NCBI GenBank assembly: GCA_021792365.1
Contig: JAJYUT010000001.1
Location: 930,001-994,000 of the forward strand
Direction of reading: 5' to 3'
Length of the DNA: 64,000 nucleotides
Origin: Pseudomonadota bacterium
GTDB taxonomy: Bacteria; Pseudomonadota; Alphaproteobacteria; Dongiales; Dongiaceae
The notes under the pieces were generated by a model, which saw nothing but the letters and a program-made list of their open reading frames with translations, did not search any database and was not told the origin of the DNA. The position numbers and the translations under genes are program-made. This document shows, one piece after another, positions 1-8,589 of this stretch (position 1 is the first letter of the stretch; each line of letters opens with the position of its first letter).

Positions 1-59
1 ATTTGAACCCCCGACCACCCGCTTACGAAGCGGATGCTCTACCGCTGAGCTACTACGGC
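1..59 (-). tRNA. tRNA-Thr (anticodon CGT), 3' end outside the window
   Basis: Read on the minus strand, the sequence starts with acceptor arm GCCGTAG and then a D-arm GCTC/GAGC. The anticodon stem is TCCGC/GCGGG around the loop TTCGTAA, giving anticodon CGT, which reads threonine codon ACG. The T-arm starts with GGGGGTTCAAAT and is cut by the window edge, so the last 13-16 nt and the CCA end are not seen. The cloverleaf was identified by eye. Confidence 0.9.
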
Positions 60-127
60 AATCCAGGTGGGACCGTCCCAGGCCGGGCTTGCAAAAGGTT
101 TAACCCGGCCCGAAACGCGGCCGGACA

Positions 128-1762
128 CTAGTTCACGAGGCGCGCTGCGTCAACCGATGCGCCGAGGGGCGCCGGCTTGCTCGCGCGGCCGTCGGCTGCG
201 GGCGCCGGCGGAGCTTCGGCGCCGGCCGCGCTGCCATGAGGAACCGGTCCGATCGGGACCGGCCCATGAGACAGGGCAGAGGGAGCGCCGGCCGGGGCCG
301 CCGCGGCCGCCGCTGGCGACAGCGAGATGGGTGCCTCTCCGGCTGGAAGCTGATCCAGGATTATGCCGCCCGAAGCCGCACTCTGGCGTGGGCCGGCCTG
401 GCGCCAGACCAAGCTGTCGATCGCATCGCAGCGCGGGCAGCAGAGCTGCCAGCCTGCGGCTTCCGCTCCGCCGGCGCCGAGCGTCCCGCAGGATTCGCAC
501 ACCCAGTCCGCGCCGCCGCGCGCCTCGGCCGCCATGTCCAGCCATTGCCGCTCGCCGCTCGAGGCCGCGCCGTGCTCGCCCGCTTCCAGCCGCGCCATGC
601 GGCGGCAGGTATCCGCGCTGACGCCCCCGAATCCATTGACGGAATCATTGGCGCCCGCCTGCTCGATCTCGACCAGTCGCTCCAGGTGCTTGCGCGCCTC
701 GCCCCACAGCCGGGCGGTCAGCGCCGCGTCGGCGGCGATGCGGTGGCTCTCCGCGTGATCCGGATTCTGCTTCACCAGCTTCTGCACGCGCTGGGCACGG
801 TCCAGAGGTGTGTCGCCGCCCACCGCTTCCAGATAGAGGCGGCCGAGCGTGGCATGGGGCGCATCGTCCCACACCTGCTCGATCAGCTTCGCCGATTCCT
901 TCGCCTTGCCCTGGCGCAACAGCGCGCGGCAGAGGACGAGCCGCGCCGGCACGAAGGCGCCGGGATCCTCCCGGGTCAACTTCACCGCCTCGCGCGCCGC
1001 GGCCACCGCCTTGCCGGCATCGCCGCCTTCGCTCGCCAGGATGCGCCGCGCCTGTTCCGTCAGCAGCGCGGCGCGGCGGCGCTGCGCCGCCTTGGGCGCC
1101 ATGCCGCCGGCGCGGCCGAGCTGGCTGAGGCTGTGGAGCGCCGCGTCGATCCTGCCGCCCTTGACCTGCAGATTGTGCGCGGTCTCCGCGGCCCAAGCCG
1201 CCTGCGGTGCTACCACGATCGCCTTCTCCGCGTGCGAGAGGGCGGCCGCCTCGTCGCCGCGCTTCAAGGCGCCCGTGGTCAGGCCGCGCAAACCCAGCAA
1301 GGCTGTCTCCGGCGATTCGGTCAGGCGGTCGAAATAGCGCTCCGCGCTGGTCTCGTCGCCGGTCAATTGCGCCGCCTGCGCCGCCAGCAGCAGGGTCAAG
1401 GGCGGCTCGCCGAGCAGGTCATGCGCGATCTTGGCTTGGCGCCGCGCCTCGGTGGGATCGCCCGCCGCGACCGCGGTGAGCCCGCGCGTCAGGGCGCGAT
1501 AGCCCTTGGCCTTGCGGTGGTTGGATCGCGCGGTCGAGAAACTTTGCGGCGTGCGCAGGATCGCGCCGAACAGCCAAGCCAGGAACTGCACGATGAGGAA
1601 CGCCAGCACCACCAGGAACAGGGCCGCGCCGATATGCATGTCGATGCGATAGCCGAGCCAGTTCAGCGTCACGCCGCCCGGGTTGTACGCGAAATAGAGC
1701 GCGACCAGGAGGAGAAGCGCGAGCAGCGGGAAATAGATGAGGAGCAGGCGCGAGAGCTTCAC
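128..1762 (-). CDS. hemY: HemY-type TPR membrane protein of the heme cluster
   Basis: The protein has 544 residues and starts with GTG at 1762, where it begins VKLSRLLLIYF. The start lies 2 nt past the stop of the upstream hemD-Mic60 gene, so the two are probably translationally coupled. Two membrane segments lie near residues 5-24 and 43-63, followed by a TPR-like helical repeat region. Near residues 423-445 there are two Cys pairs (CESC and CCPRC) that resemble a zinc-ribbon or rubredoxin-like knuckle, followed by an Ala/Pro-rich tail. HemY proteins of this N-terminal type are known to sit in proteobacterial heme operons, but their biochemical role is not settled. A longer frame upstream of 1762 is Arg-rich and is a shadow of hemD-Mic60. 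Confidence 0.88.
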   Translation of the reverse strand: MKLSRLLLIYFPLLALLLLVALYFAYNPGGVTLNWLGYRIDMHIGAALFLVVLAFLIVQFLAWLFGAILRTPQSFSTARSNHRKAKGYRALTRGLTAVAAGDPTEARRQAKIAHDLLGEPPLTLLLAAQAAQLTGDETSAERYFDRLTESPETALLGLRGLTTGALKRGDEAAALSHAEKAIVVAPQAAWAAETAHNLQVKGGRIDAALHSLSQLGRAGGMAPKAAQRRRAALLTEQARRILASEGGDAGKAVAAAREAVKLTREDPGAFVPARLVLCRALLRQGKAKESAKLIEQVWDDAPHATLGRLYLEAVGGDTPLDRAQRVQKLVKQNPDHAESHRIAADAALTARLWGEARKHLERLVEIEQAGANDSVNGFGGVSADTCRRMARLEAGEHGAASSGERQWLDMAAEARGGADWVCESCGTLGAGGAEAAGWQLCCPRCDAIDSLVWRQAGPRQSAASGGIILDQLPAGEAPISLSPAAAAAAPAGAPSALSHGPVPIGPVPHGSAAGAEAPPAPAADGRASKPAPLGASVDAARLVN

Positions 1763-1763
1763 G

Positions 1764-3893
1764 TCAGTTCCCCGCCCCTTCGGCGCCTTCCGGCGCGGGC
1801 ATCGCCTCCGCCGTGGTGCGCGGCGCCAGCTCGCGGGTGGAGATGTCGGCAAGCTGCGCCGCCGCCTGCTCGATCGCGAGGCGCGCTTCCGCCTGGGCGA
1901 GCCATTCCGCGGCCGTCTCCGCCGCAAGGCCGGTCATCGCGCGCACCTCCGCGGCCGCGGCGGCGAGATCGCCTTCGCCCAGCTTCGCCTCCGCGCGCGC
2001 CAGGCGCGCCAAAGTGTCGTCGCCTTCGACATCGGGCCCGGTCGGGCGGACGGTGATGACTTCCGAGACGCTGTGGCCGAGGCCGCGCCAGAAGCGCTTC
2101 AGCCAGTTGTCGTCGGTGATCTCGCCCGCCAGCTCCGCCTCGCCGGCGCGGGCGATCTCCGTCGCCGGGAATCCGGCGGCGAGCTGCGAAAGGGTCGGCA
2201 CGCCGGCCTCCGCCATGGGCGCGAGGCCGTCGACGATCGGCTTCAGGCGCGGGCGCAGCGCCTCGTCATCCAGGGTGAGGTCGTTGAGCGTCGCAAGCTC
2301 GGCGGCGAAGCTCTTGTCACCGGCGAGCGCGCTGCGCAACTCGCCGACCGCGACGATCAGCGCGACTGCGCGCTGCTGCTCGTTGCCCTTGGGCAGGCTC
2401 GCCACCTGCTCGTCCAGCGCATCGAGCCGCGGCATCAGTGCGTCCACGCGCGGCGTCAATTCACTGACCCTGGCATCCAGCCCGGCCATCTGGTCCAGGC
2501 GCTCGGTCAGGGATGCGATCTGCTGCTTCAGCGCGTCGTTCTCTGACACCAGGCTGTCGATGCGCGGGTCGGGTGCCGCCGCTCCGCCGCCGGCTGCGTC
2601 CGGTTGCTGCGCGCGCGCGACCTCGTCGATGCGCCGCGCTGCATCGGCAAGTGCGCTTTCCAGGGCGCCCAGCCGCTGCTCGAGGGGCGCCAGGTCGACG
2701 CCCATCCCATCGGGCGAGGCGCCGCCATCTCCACCGCCGGCGCGCAGCGATTCCAGATCGGACCTCAGCGTGGCGATCTCCTGCTTCACCGCGTCGAGAT
2801 CGGCATTGACCGGCTCGATCGCCTGGCGAAGCGCGCTCTCGTCGACCGCGGCCTGCGCCCGCTCGGACAGGGCCTGGACCTCGGCCTGCAAGGTGGCGAT
2901 GCGGTTGTCCGCGCCGGGCGCCGATGGCGGTTCCAGCCCGACCAGTGCGCCGATTGTCGGCTGCCAGAGCGGCGCCGTCACGACGGCCGCAGCCGCGGCG
3001 ATCAGCATCAGGACCAGATAGAGCAGCATGGAGCCGCCGCCTGCGCGTCGCCGGCGGGTGTTTCCGACCTCCGCCCCGTGCGCACGGGCGCCCGGGGCCT
3101 CGCTTGCCGCTGCGTCGGCCGTCCCGTCGGCAGGGGGTTCGCCCCCCGCGGGGCGGTCTGATGGCTCGGCCATTTCGGCTCCTTTGCTGCGGGCAGCATC
3201 CACCAGGGCCAGCATCGAAGGCAAGTCCGGCCGGTCGGCGATCTCCACCCCCGCCCAGCCCAGACTGCCCGTCTCGCGCGCCACCGCCGCGCTCAGGCAG
3301 AGCGCCTGGATACGCGCCAGCGACGGGGCACCCGCCGCCCGCCACAATTCCGCGAAGGTCGCCGCGGTGCGCGGCGAAAACAGCAGCACCGCATCGACCC
3401 CGCCCAGCGTCAAATTGGCGCGGGTCTCGGTCGACAGGGCACCGGCGACCTTCGCTTCGTAAAGCTGTGCCCGGCGCACCTGGTAGCCCAATCCCTCAAG
3501 CCGGCTCTTGAGATCGCCGGCCGTCACGGTGCCCGCCGCATGGAACAGGATGCCGTCTTCCGCCTTCATCCGATCGGCCACCAGGGCGGCCAGCGCCTCG
3601 ACATCGCCCTTGGCGCTTTCCACAGCGACGAACCCGGCCTGGCGCGCGGCTTCGGCCGACCCGTCCCCGACGGTGAAAGCCTTCAGGTCGCGGCGCGGAG
3701 ACAAGGCGGCGAAGGCGCGCACGCCGTTGCCGCTGGTGAAGAGCAGGGCCTGCACGCCTTGCAGGTCGATCTCCGCATCCTCCAGGTGCCGGATCTCCAG
3801 CAACGGCTCGACCAGCACCTCAATGCCGCGCTCCCTGAGCGCGTCGGCCAGCGGCTTGGCGTCTTCGATCGGACGGGTAATCAAAATGCGCAT
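1764..3893 (-). CDS. hemD: Fused uroporphyrinogen-III synthase (HemD) and Mic60/mitofilin-like protein
   Basis: The protein has 709 residues in a single frame. Residues 1 to about 235 match uroporphyrinogen-III synthase (MRILITRPIEDAKPLADAL start; LFTSGNGVRAF), which closes and isomerises hydroxymethylbilane to uroporphyrinogen III. An acidic Ala/Pro linker follows, then one membrane segment near residues 288-306, a long coiled coil (about 325-475), and a C-terminal helical mitofilin-type domain (about 520-690). Alphaproteobacterial Mic60 homologues (COG4223) are usually separate genes lying next to heme genes, so the fusion is notable. The predicted topology is a cytoplasmic enzyme tethered to the inner membrane with a periplasmic Mic60 body. 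It lies between hemC and hemY. Confidence 0.9.
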   Translation of the reverse strand: MRILITRPIEDAKPLADALRERGIEVLVEPLLEIRHLEDAEIDLQGVQALLFTSGNGVRAFAALSPRRDLKAFTVGDGSAEAARQAGFVAVESAKGDVEALAALVADRMKAEDGILFHAAGTVTAGDLKSRLEGLGYQVRRAQLYEAKVAGALSTETRANLTLGGVDAVLLFSPRTAATFAELWRAAGAPSLARIQALCLSAAVARETGSLGWAGVEIADRPDLPSMLALVDAARSKGAEMAEPSDRPAGGEPPADGTADAAASEAPGARAHGAEVGNTRRRRAGGGSMLLYLVLMLIAAAAAVVTAPLWQPTIGALVGLEPPSAPGADNRIATLQAEVQALSERAQAAVDESALRQAIEPVNADLDAVKQEIATLRSDLESLRAGGGDGGASPDGMGVDLAPLEQRLGALESALADAARRIDEVARAQQPDAAGGGAAAPDPRIDSLVSENDALKQQIASLTERLDQMAGLDARVSELTPRVDALMPRLDALDEQVASLPKGNEQQRAVALIVAVGELRSALAGDKSFAAELATLNDLTLDDEALRPRLKPIVDGLAPMAEAGVPTLSQLAAGFPATEIARAGEAELAGEITDDNWLKRFWRGLGHSVSEVITVRPTGPDVEGDDTLARLARAEAKLGEGDLAAAAAEVRAMTGLAAETAAEWLAQAEARLAIEQAAAQLADISTRELAPRTTAEAMPAPEGAEGAGN

Positions 3894-3962
3894 CGGTCAC
3901 ACTATAGCGGAGGAGAGGCGGCGATCACGCCCAGATTAACACGTCGCACATCGCGCGGGACA

Positions 3963-4925
3963 TCACGCCAGGAAATCGGGGCCGGCCATGTCCTTCAGCG
4001 TACGGCCGATCTGCTCGCCCAGTTCCTTGGCGTCCGATGCGGCGGCGATTGCGTCCTGCCGATACAGCTTCGATCCGTCGGGTAGCGCGATCAAGGCACG
4101 TAAACGCAGCTTGTCGCCTGCGAGTTCCGCCCCCTGAAGTTCGGCGAGGGCGGCAATCGGCGTGCGGCAGGATCCTTCCAGCACGGCAAGGCAGGCGCGC
4201 TCCGCCGTTACGCGCGTCTGCGTCGGCAGATCGTTGATCGGCGCGAGCAGGGCGTTCACGCGATCGTCATGGATGCGGCTCTCGATCCCGATCGCGCCTT
4301 GCGCCGCCGCCGGCAGGATCTCGTCCGTGGAGAGGATCGCGGTGGCGAGATTGGTCTTGTGCAGGCGCTTGAGCCCGGCGAGCGCCAGCAGGGTGGCGGT
4401 GGCATCGCCGCGCTGCACCTTCGCGATGCGCGTCTCTACATTGCCGCGCAACGGTACGATGGACAGGTCGGGCCGCAGCGCCTTGATCTGCGCGGCGCGG
4501 CGCAGGCTCGCGCTGCCGACGACCGCGCCCTGGGGCAGCGTCGCGATGGAATTGCCCGCCGTCGTGATCAGCACGTCGCGCGGGTCCTCGCGCGGCAGCA
4601 GGCATCCGATGGCGAGGCCGTCCGGCAGAAAGCTCGGCATGTCCTTCATGGAATGGACCGCGATGTCGATGTCCCCCGCCAGCAGCGCCTCCTCGATCTC
4701 CTTGGTGAACAGTCCCTTGCCCCCGATCTCGCTCAGGGGGCGGTCTTGCACCTTGTCGCCGGTCGTCTTGATGACGCGGATCTCGATCGCGCCGGGCTCG
4801 GCCATATGCGGGTGGGCGGCGATCAGGCGCGTGCGCGCCTCGTCCGCCTGGGCCAGAGCGAGCGGCGAGCCGCGCGTGCCGATGCGCAAGAGGGGTCGGT
4901 TGCTATCCGGGGCCGATGACGCCAT
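3963..4925 (-). CDS. hemC: Hydroxymethylbilane synthase (porphobilinogen deaminase)
   Basis: The protein has 320 residues. It polymerises four porphobilinogens into hydroxymethylbilane, the substrate of the HemD domain encoded next. Visible family motifs are RIGTRGSPLALAQ near the N-terminus, HSMKDMP, GSASLRRAAQ, and EGSCRTPIAAL, whose Cys holds the dipyrromethane cofactor. I chose ATG 4925 (MASSAPDSNRP), because the longer frame up to 5030 only translates the antisense of the repeats in front of tsaD. The length fits the family. Confidence 0.96.
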   Translation of the reverse strand: MASSAPDSNRPLLRIGTRGSPLALAQADEARTRLIAAHPHMAEPGAIEIRVIKTTGDKVQDRPLSEIGGKGLFTKEIEEALLAGDIDIAVHSMKDMPSFLPDGLAIGCLLPREDPRDVLITTAGNSIATLPQGAVVGSASLRRAAQIKALRPDLSIVPLRGNVETRIAKVQRGDATATLLALAGLKRLHKTNLATAILSTDEILPAAAQGAIGIESRIHDDRVNALLAPINDLPTQTRVTAERACLAVLEGSCRTPIAALAELQGAELAGDKLRLRALIALPDGSKLYRQDAIAAASDAKELGEQIGRTLKDMAGPDFLA

Positions 4926-4973
4926 AAGACGTGCATAAAGGGCGCCTCCGGGGAATGCAACCGCGCGGCCCCT

Positions 4974-5018
4974 ATGGTCTGTCGCCCCATGGTCTGTCGT
5001 ATGATCGTTCTGCAATGA
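4974..5018 (+). CDS. Candidate upstream ORF, first link of the tsaD leader chain (14 codons)
   Basis: ATG 4974 opens a frame reading MVCRPMVCRMIVLQ and stopping at TGA 5016-5018. It contains a 15-bp tandem duplication (ATGGTCTGTCG at 4974 and 4989) and then the first copy of the 14-bp repeat at 5001. Its stop overlaps the ATG at 5015 as ATGA. No strong Shine-Dalgarno was seen, so translation is unproven. Confidence 0.35.
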   Translation: MVCRPMVCRMIVLQ

Positions 5019-5070
5019 TCGTTCTGCCATGATCGTTCTGCCATGATCGTTCCCTCATGATCGTCTTGGG
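5001..5070 (+). repeat. 14-bp tandem repeat, each unit a 5-codon micro-ORF, ending in the tsaD start
   Basis: Units of the form ATGATCGTTCTGCC start at 5001, 5015, 5029 and 5043. A fifth, diverged copy at 5057 is the beginning of tsaD itself (ATGATCGTCTTGGG). Because 14 is not a multiple of three, each ATG opens a frame that ends in TGA overlapping the next ATG by ATGA. The successive peptides are MIVLQ, MIVLP, MIVLP and MIVPS, followed by TsaD (MIVLG). The repeat fills the hemC-tsaD intergenic region, so it also lies in the hemC upstream region. Confidence 0.9.
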
Positions 5071-6109
5071 CATCGAATCGAGCTGTGACGAGACCGCCGC
5101 CGCTGTGGTGGCGCAGGACCGGCGCATCCTCTCGGACCTGGTGGCGGCGCAGATCGAGGATCACCGCCCCTATGGCGGCGTGGTGCCGGAAGTGGCGGCG
5201 CGCGCCCATCTCGACCGGCTGGACAAGCTGGTCGGTCAGGCGATGCGGCAGGCCGGCATCGGCTTCGCGGAACTGGACGCGGTGGCGGCGACCGGCGGGC
5301 CGGGCCTGATCGGCGGCGTCATCGTCGGCGTGATGACGGCCAAGGCGATCGCCCTGGTCCACGGCAAGCCCTTCATCGCGGTCAATCACCTGGAGGGCCA
5401 CGCGCTGACGGCACGGCTGACGGACGACACGCCGTTTCCCTACCTGCTGCTGCTGGTTTCCGGCGGGCATTGCCAGCTTCTCGTGGTCGAAGGCGTGGGA
5501 AGTTATCGCCGGCTCGGCGCCACCATTGACGATGCGGCGGGCGAGGCCTTCGACAAGGCGGCGAAGCTGCTGGGCCTCGGCTATCCCGGCGGCCCTTCGA
5601 TCGAACGCGCGGCGCACGCCGCCGTGAAGCCGGTCATGGATCTGCCGCGGCCGATGAAGGGCAGGGCGGAACTCAACTTCTCCTTCTCGGGATTGAAGAC
5701 GGCGCTGCGCCACAAGGTGGAAGAGATTGGCGCAGTGACCGATGAGTTGCGCGCGAACCTCGCCGCGGGATTCCAGATGGCGGTGGTTGAAAGCCTCGCC
5801 GACCGCACCCGCCGCGCCATCGCCGCCGCGCGCGCCAGCCATCCCGGCTTGAGCGCGCTGGTGGTGGCAGGCGGCGTCGCCGCGAACACGGCGCTGCGTG
5901 CGGAGCTGGAAGCCTGCGCGCGCGAGGCGAAGCTTGCCTTCGTCGCGCCGCCGCTGCGGCTCTGCACCGACAACGCGGCGATGATCGCCTGGGCCGGGCT
6001 GGAGCGCTTTCGCCTGGGCGAGCGCAGCGCGCTGGATTTCGCCCCGCGCCCCCGCTGGCCGCTGGATGAAACCGCACCGAAGCTGGCCGGTGCGGGCGTG
6101 AAGGCGTGA
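5057..6109 (+). CDS. tsaD: tRNA N6-threonylcarbamoyladenosine transferase TsaD
   Basis: The protein has 350 residues. With TsaB and TsaE it transfers the threonylcarbamoyl group to A37 of ANN-decoding tRNAs. The N-terminus [13 protein letters not shown] is the family signature. The metal ligands His111 and His115 are in NHLEGH, and the ATPase-like loops include LLVSGGH and [13 protein letters not shown]. No good Shine-Dalgarno precedes ATG 5057. Instead the gene is preceded by the chain of overlapping micro-ORFs, suggesting translation by termination-reinitiation. YciI and EVE genes follow closely on the same strand. Confidence 0.97.
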   Translation: MIVLGIESSCDETAAAVVAQDRRILSDLVAAQIEDHRPYGGVVPEVAARAHLDRLDKLVGQAMRQAGIGFAELDAVAATGGPGLIGGVIVGVMTAKAIALVHGKPFIAVNHLEGHALTARLTDDTPFPYLLLLVSGGHCQLLVVEGVGSYRRLGATIDDAAGEAFDKAAKLLGLGYPGGPSIERAAHAAVKPVMDLPRPMKGRAELNFSFSGLKTALRHKVEEIGAVTDELRANLAAGFQMAVVESLADRTRRAIAAARASHPGLSALVVAGGVAANTALRAELEACAREAKLAFVAPPLRLCTDNAAMIAWAGLERFRLGERSALDFAPRPRWPLDETAPKLAGAGVKA

Positions 6110-6131
6110 CCCGACAAAGAGGACTGACGCA

Positions 6132-6410
6132 ATGCTCTACGCCATCTATTGCAAGGACAAGCCGAACCACCTGCAGACGCGGCTCGATAACCGGCCGGCG
6201 CATGTCGAGTATCTGAAGCGCTTCACCGGCCAGCATGTTTGCACCGGGCCTCTGCTCACGGAGGACGGGCAAGGCATGATCGGCTCGCTGTTGGTGATGG
6301 AGTTCGCGGACCGGAAGGCGGCCGATGACTTCGCCGCGAACGATCCCTATGCCAAGGCTGGGTTGTTCGAGAGCGTCACCATCATGCCGTTCCGCAAAGT
6401 CTTCCCGTAG
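6132..6410 (+). CDS. YciI family protein
   Basis: The protein has 92 residues and a ferredoxin-like YCII fold signature: an N-terminal strand MLYAIYCKDKP, a conserved HVEYLKRF with the family His, and C-terminal FESVTIMPFRKVF. Members are small putative enzymes of unknown substrate. The gene starts 22 nt after tsaD and is followed 15 nt later by an EVE gene. tsaD-YciI-EVE neighbourhoods are common in alphaproteobacteria, often with gpsA after tsaD. gpsA is absent here. Confidence 0.88.
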   Translation: MLYAIYCKDKPNHLQTRLDNRPAHVEYLKRFTGQHVCTGPLLTEDGQGMIGSLLVMEFADRKAADDFAANDPYAKAGLFESVTIMPFRKVFP

Positions 6411-6425
6411 CTCAAGAGGGGAATC

Positions 6426-6839
6426 ATGAATTACTGGCTGATGAAATCCGAACCGTCTTCCTATTCCTGGGACCAGCTGGTGAAGGACAAGAAGACCGGC
6501 TGGAACGGCGTGCGCAACTTCCAGGCCAGCGCCAACCTGAAGGCGATGAAGACCGGCGACCGCGTCTTCTTCTACCACTCCAACGAGGGCCTCGCCGTGG
6601 TCGGCATCGCGGAGGTGAGCAAGACCTACTATCCCGATCCCACCGACAAGACCGAGCGCTTCGGCATGGTCGACATCAAGCCGGTCATGCCCTTCAAGAC
6701 CCCCCTCGCCCTGGTCGACATCAAAAAGGATCCGAAGCTCAAGGACATGGTGCTGGTGAAGAACTCGCGCCTTTCCGTGCAGCCGGTCACGCCGGAGGAG
6801 TGGAAGCACATCTGCCAGCTGGGCGGGGTGAAGGGGTAG
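6426..6839 (+). CDS. EVE domain-containing protein
   Basis: The protein has 137 residues, which is one EVE (PUA-like) domain of normal length. It starts MNYWLMKSEPSSYSWDQL and contains WNGVRNFQA and GDRVFFYHSNE, the usual binding-pocket motifs. EVE domains bind modified bases in DNA or RNA. In this standalone housekeeping form, next to tsaD, the target is not known. It is probably co-transcribed with tsaD and the YciI gene. Confidence 0.93.
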   Translation: MNYWLMKSEPSSYSWDQLVKDKKTGWNGVRNFQASANLKAMKTGDRVFFYHSNEGLAVVGIAEVSKTYYPDPTDKTERFGMVDIKPVMPFKTPLALVDIKKDPKLKDMVLVKNSRLSVQPVTPEEWKHICQLGGVKG

Positions 6840-6927
6840 GCGCCCCCACAACGCCGCAATCCCGCCCTGAGGCCGCCGTTTCGGGCTGGCACAAGGCACC
6901 CTGTCTTAGCTCTGACAGGGGAAAGCC

Positions 6928-8322
6928 ATGTCCGATCTCGCCGATCCCGGCCCGAACACGCCTACCATCCAGTCGCTTGCACGTGACGCTCGCCGCAGGT
7001 TCGGCGGCGGGTGGGAGGCGGGGAAGCGGGTCGCGTTCTTCGGCCTGCTGGTGCTGATCATGCTGGTGCCGCTCGGCATGGTCGCGGGCGTGATTGAGGA
7101 GCGCGCTGCCACCAAGGCGCAGGTGGTGGAGGAGATCGGCGCGCAATGGGGGCCGGCGCAGGTCATCAGCGGGCCGGCGCTGGTCGTGCCCTACGAGCTC
7201 TCGCGCGTTCAGGTCTCGGCGGACGGTCAGCCGCGGAACATCACCGAGACGCGCTATGCCGTCTTCACGCCGGAGGAACTGCACATCAATGCCAGGAGCG
7301 GCGTGCAGAAGCGCTATAAGAGCATCTACGAGATGCTGGTCTATGGCGCGGAGATCGGTATCTCGGGCCGCTTCGGCGCGCCCAACTTCGCCGCGCTCGG
7401 CGTCACGCCGTCGCAGATCAATTGGGGTGCGGCAAGCCTGGTCCTCGGCCTCTCCGGCGTGCGCGCGGTCAATGCGGCGTCGCTGGAAGCGGCCGGCAGC
7501 GCCCGCCAGATCGAGGCGGGTGTGCTGCCCTACCATCCCTTCGAGAACGGCATCCGCGCGACGCTGCCGCTCGACGGGCCGGGCGCCGGGCCGCGCGGCT
7601 TCGACTTCGATTTCAAGCTGGCGCTGAACGGGCGCGATCTTCTTTCCTTCCAGCCGCTCGGCCGGCAAAGTGAGATCACGATCGCCAGCGACTGGCCGCA
7701 CCCGAACTTCACGGGCTCGCCGCTGCCGGCGAGGCGCGAGATCGGCGCGGAGGGCTTCTCCGCAAGCTGGTCGATCTCGCACATCGCGACCGGTTCGCCG
7801 CTCTCCTGGCTGACGCATGAATACAAGCCGGAGCCGGATCGCGTCACGACCGTCGGCGCCGCGCTCGTCGAGCCGGGCGACGTGCATCAGCAGACCAACC
7901 GGATCGTGAAATACGGCATCCTGGTCATCGGGCTCACCTTCGGCACCATGTTCGTGGTCGGCGCGCTGAAGCACGACCGGGTGCATCTGGTGCAGTACCT
8001 GCTGATCGGCGCTTCGATAAGTTTGTTTTATCTGCTGCTGCTCTCGCTGGCAGAGCAGATGGATTTCGGGCTCTCCTATCTCATCGCCAGCCTGGTCGAT
8101 ATCGCCATCGTCGCCTGGTATGCCGGCGCCACCATCCGGCGCCTGATGGGCTGGATTACGGGCGCGATCCTGGCGCTGGTTCACGCCTATATGTATGTGC
8201 TGCTGCAGATGGAGAGCTATGCCCTGCTCTCCGGCACCATCGGCCTGCTGGTCGCGCTGGTCAGCGTGATGATCGCCACCCGCAAGATCGACTGGTTCGC
8301 CCTAGGTGAACCGCGGGGGTGA
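6928..8322 (+). CDS. creD: CreD family inner-membrane protein
   Basis: The protein has 464 residues. There is one N-terminal membrane segment (near residues 35-58), a large periplasmic region to about residue 325, then a cluster of about five membrane segments (e.g. GILVIGLTFGTMFVVGALK) typical of CreD. CreD is linked to envelope integrity and beta-lactam or colicin tolerance in enterobacteria, where CreBC controls it. No creBC-like pair is next to it here. AGGGGAAAG precedes ATG 6928. The last codons lie inside a short tandem repeat. Confidence 0.9.
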   Translation: MSDLADPGPNTPTIQSLARDARRRFGGGWEAGKRVAFFGLLVLIMLVPLGMVAGVIEERAATKAQVVEEIGAQWGPAQVISGPALVVPYELSRVQVSADGQPRNITETRYAVFTPEELHINARSGVQKRYKSIYEMLVYGAEIGISGRFGAPNFAALGVTPSQINWGAASLVLGLSGVRAVNAASLEAAGSARQIEAGVLPYHPFENGIRATLPLDGPGAGPRGFDFDFKLALNGRDLLSFQPLGRQSEITIASDWPHPNFTGSPLPARREIGAEGFSASWSISHIATGSPLSWLTHEYKPEPDRVTTVGAALVEPGDVHQQTNRIVKYGILVIGLTFGTMFVVGALKHDRVHLVQYLLIGASISLFYLLLLSLAEQMDFGLSYLIASLVDIAIVAWYAGATIRRLMGWITGAILALVHAYMYVLLQMESYALLSGTIGLLVALVSVMIATRKIDWFALGEPRG

Positions 8323-8342
8323 ACCGCGGGGTGAACCGCGGA
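8307..8342. repeat. 12-13 bp tandem repeat (TGAACCGCGGGG) across the creD stop
   Basis: Three near-identical units start at 8307, 8320 and 8332. The TGA of the second unit is the creD stop codon, so copy-number change would alter the C-terminus of CreD. Confidence 0.8.
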
Positions 8343-8385
8343 GCGTGGCGCGGGAAGAGACCGCCTCGACCTGGAACACCGCGAC

Positions 8386-8411
8386 GCCCCTCTCCCGGCC
8401 GGGAGAGGGGC
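8386..8411. repeat. Perfect 26-bp palindrome, REP-like
   Basis: GCCCCTCTCCCGG is followed directly by its reverse complement. Palindromes of this CCCTCTCCCGG type are widespread between genes in GC-rich proteobacteria. It could act as an RNA hairpin or terminator after creD, but no T-run follows. Confidence 0.75.
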
Positions 8412-8589
8412 TGGCCGCAGCAAGAAACCTCAGCGGGAAGCCTCAACGGGCCAGTGGATTGGACGCCCGCGCGCCGGCCTCCATCTTGCCCTTTCACCCC
8501 TGCCTTGTTACGACTTTCGTCTAAGAAAGAACCCATGGCGCCGGCCCTTAGAGTGCTGCGCCAAGAATACCGTCAGGGGAGTGCGAGCG

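Noticed and set aside
4997-5040. LexA boxes in the tsaD repeats (repeated GTTC)
   Set aside because: The GTTC copies are separated by 10 bases rather than 7, so they do not fit the alphaproteobacterial LexA spacing.
5001-5056. CRISPR-like repeats before tsaD
   Set aside because: The units are contiguous 14-mers without spacers and no cas genes are near. The last unit is the tsaD start.
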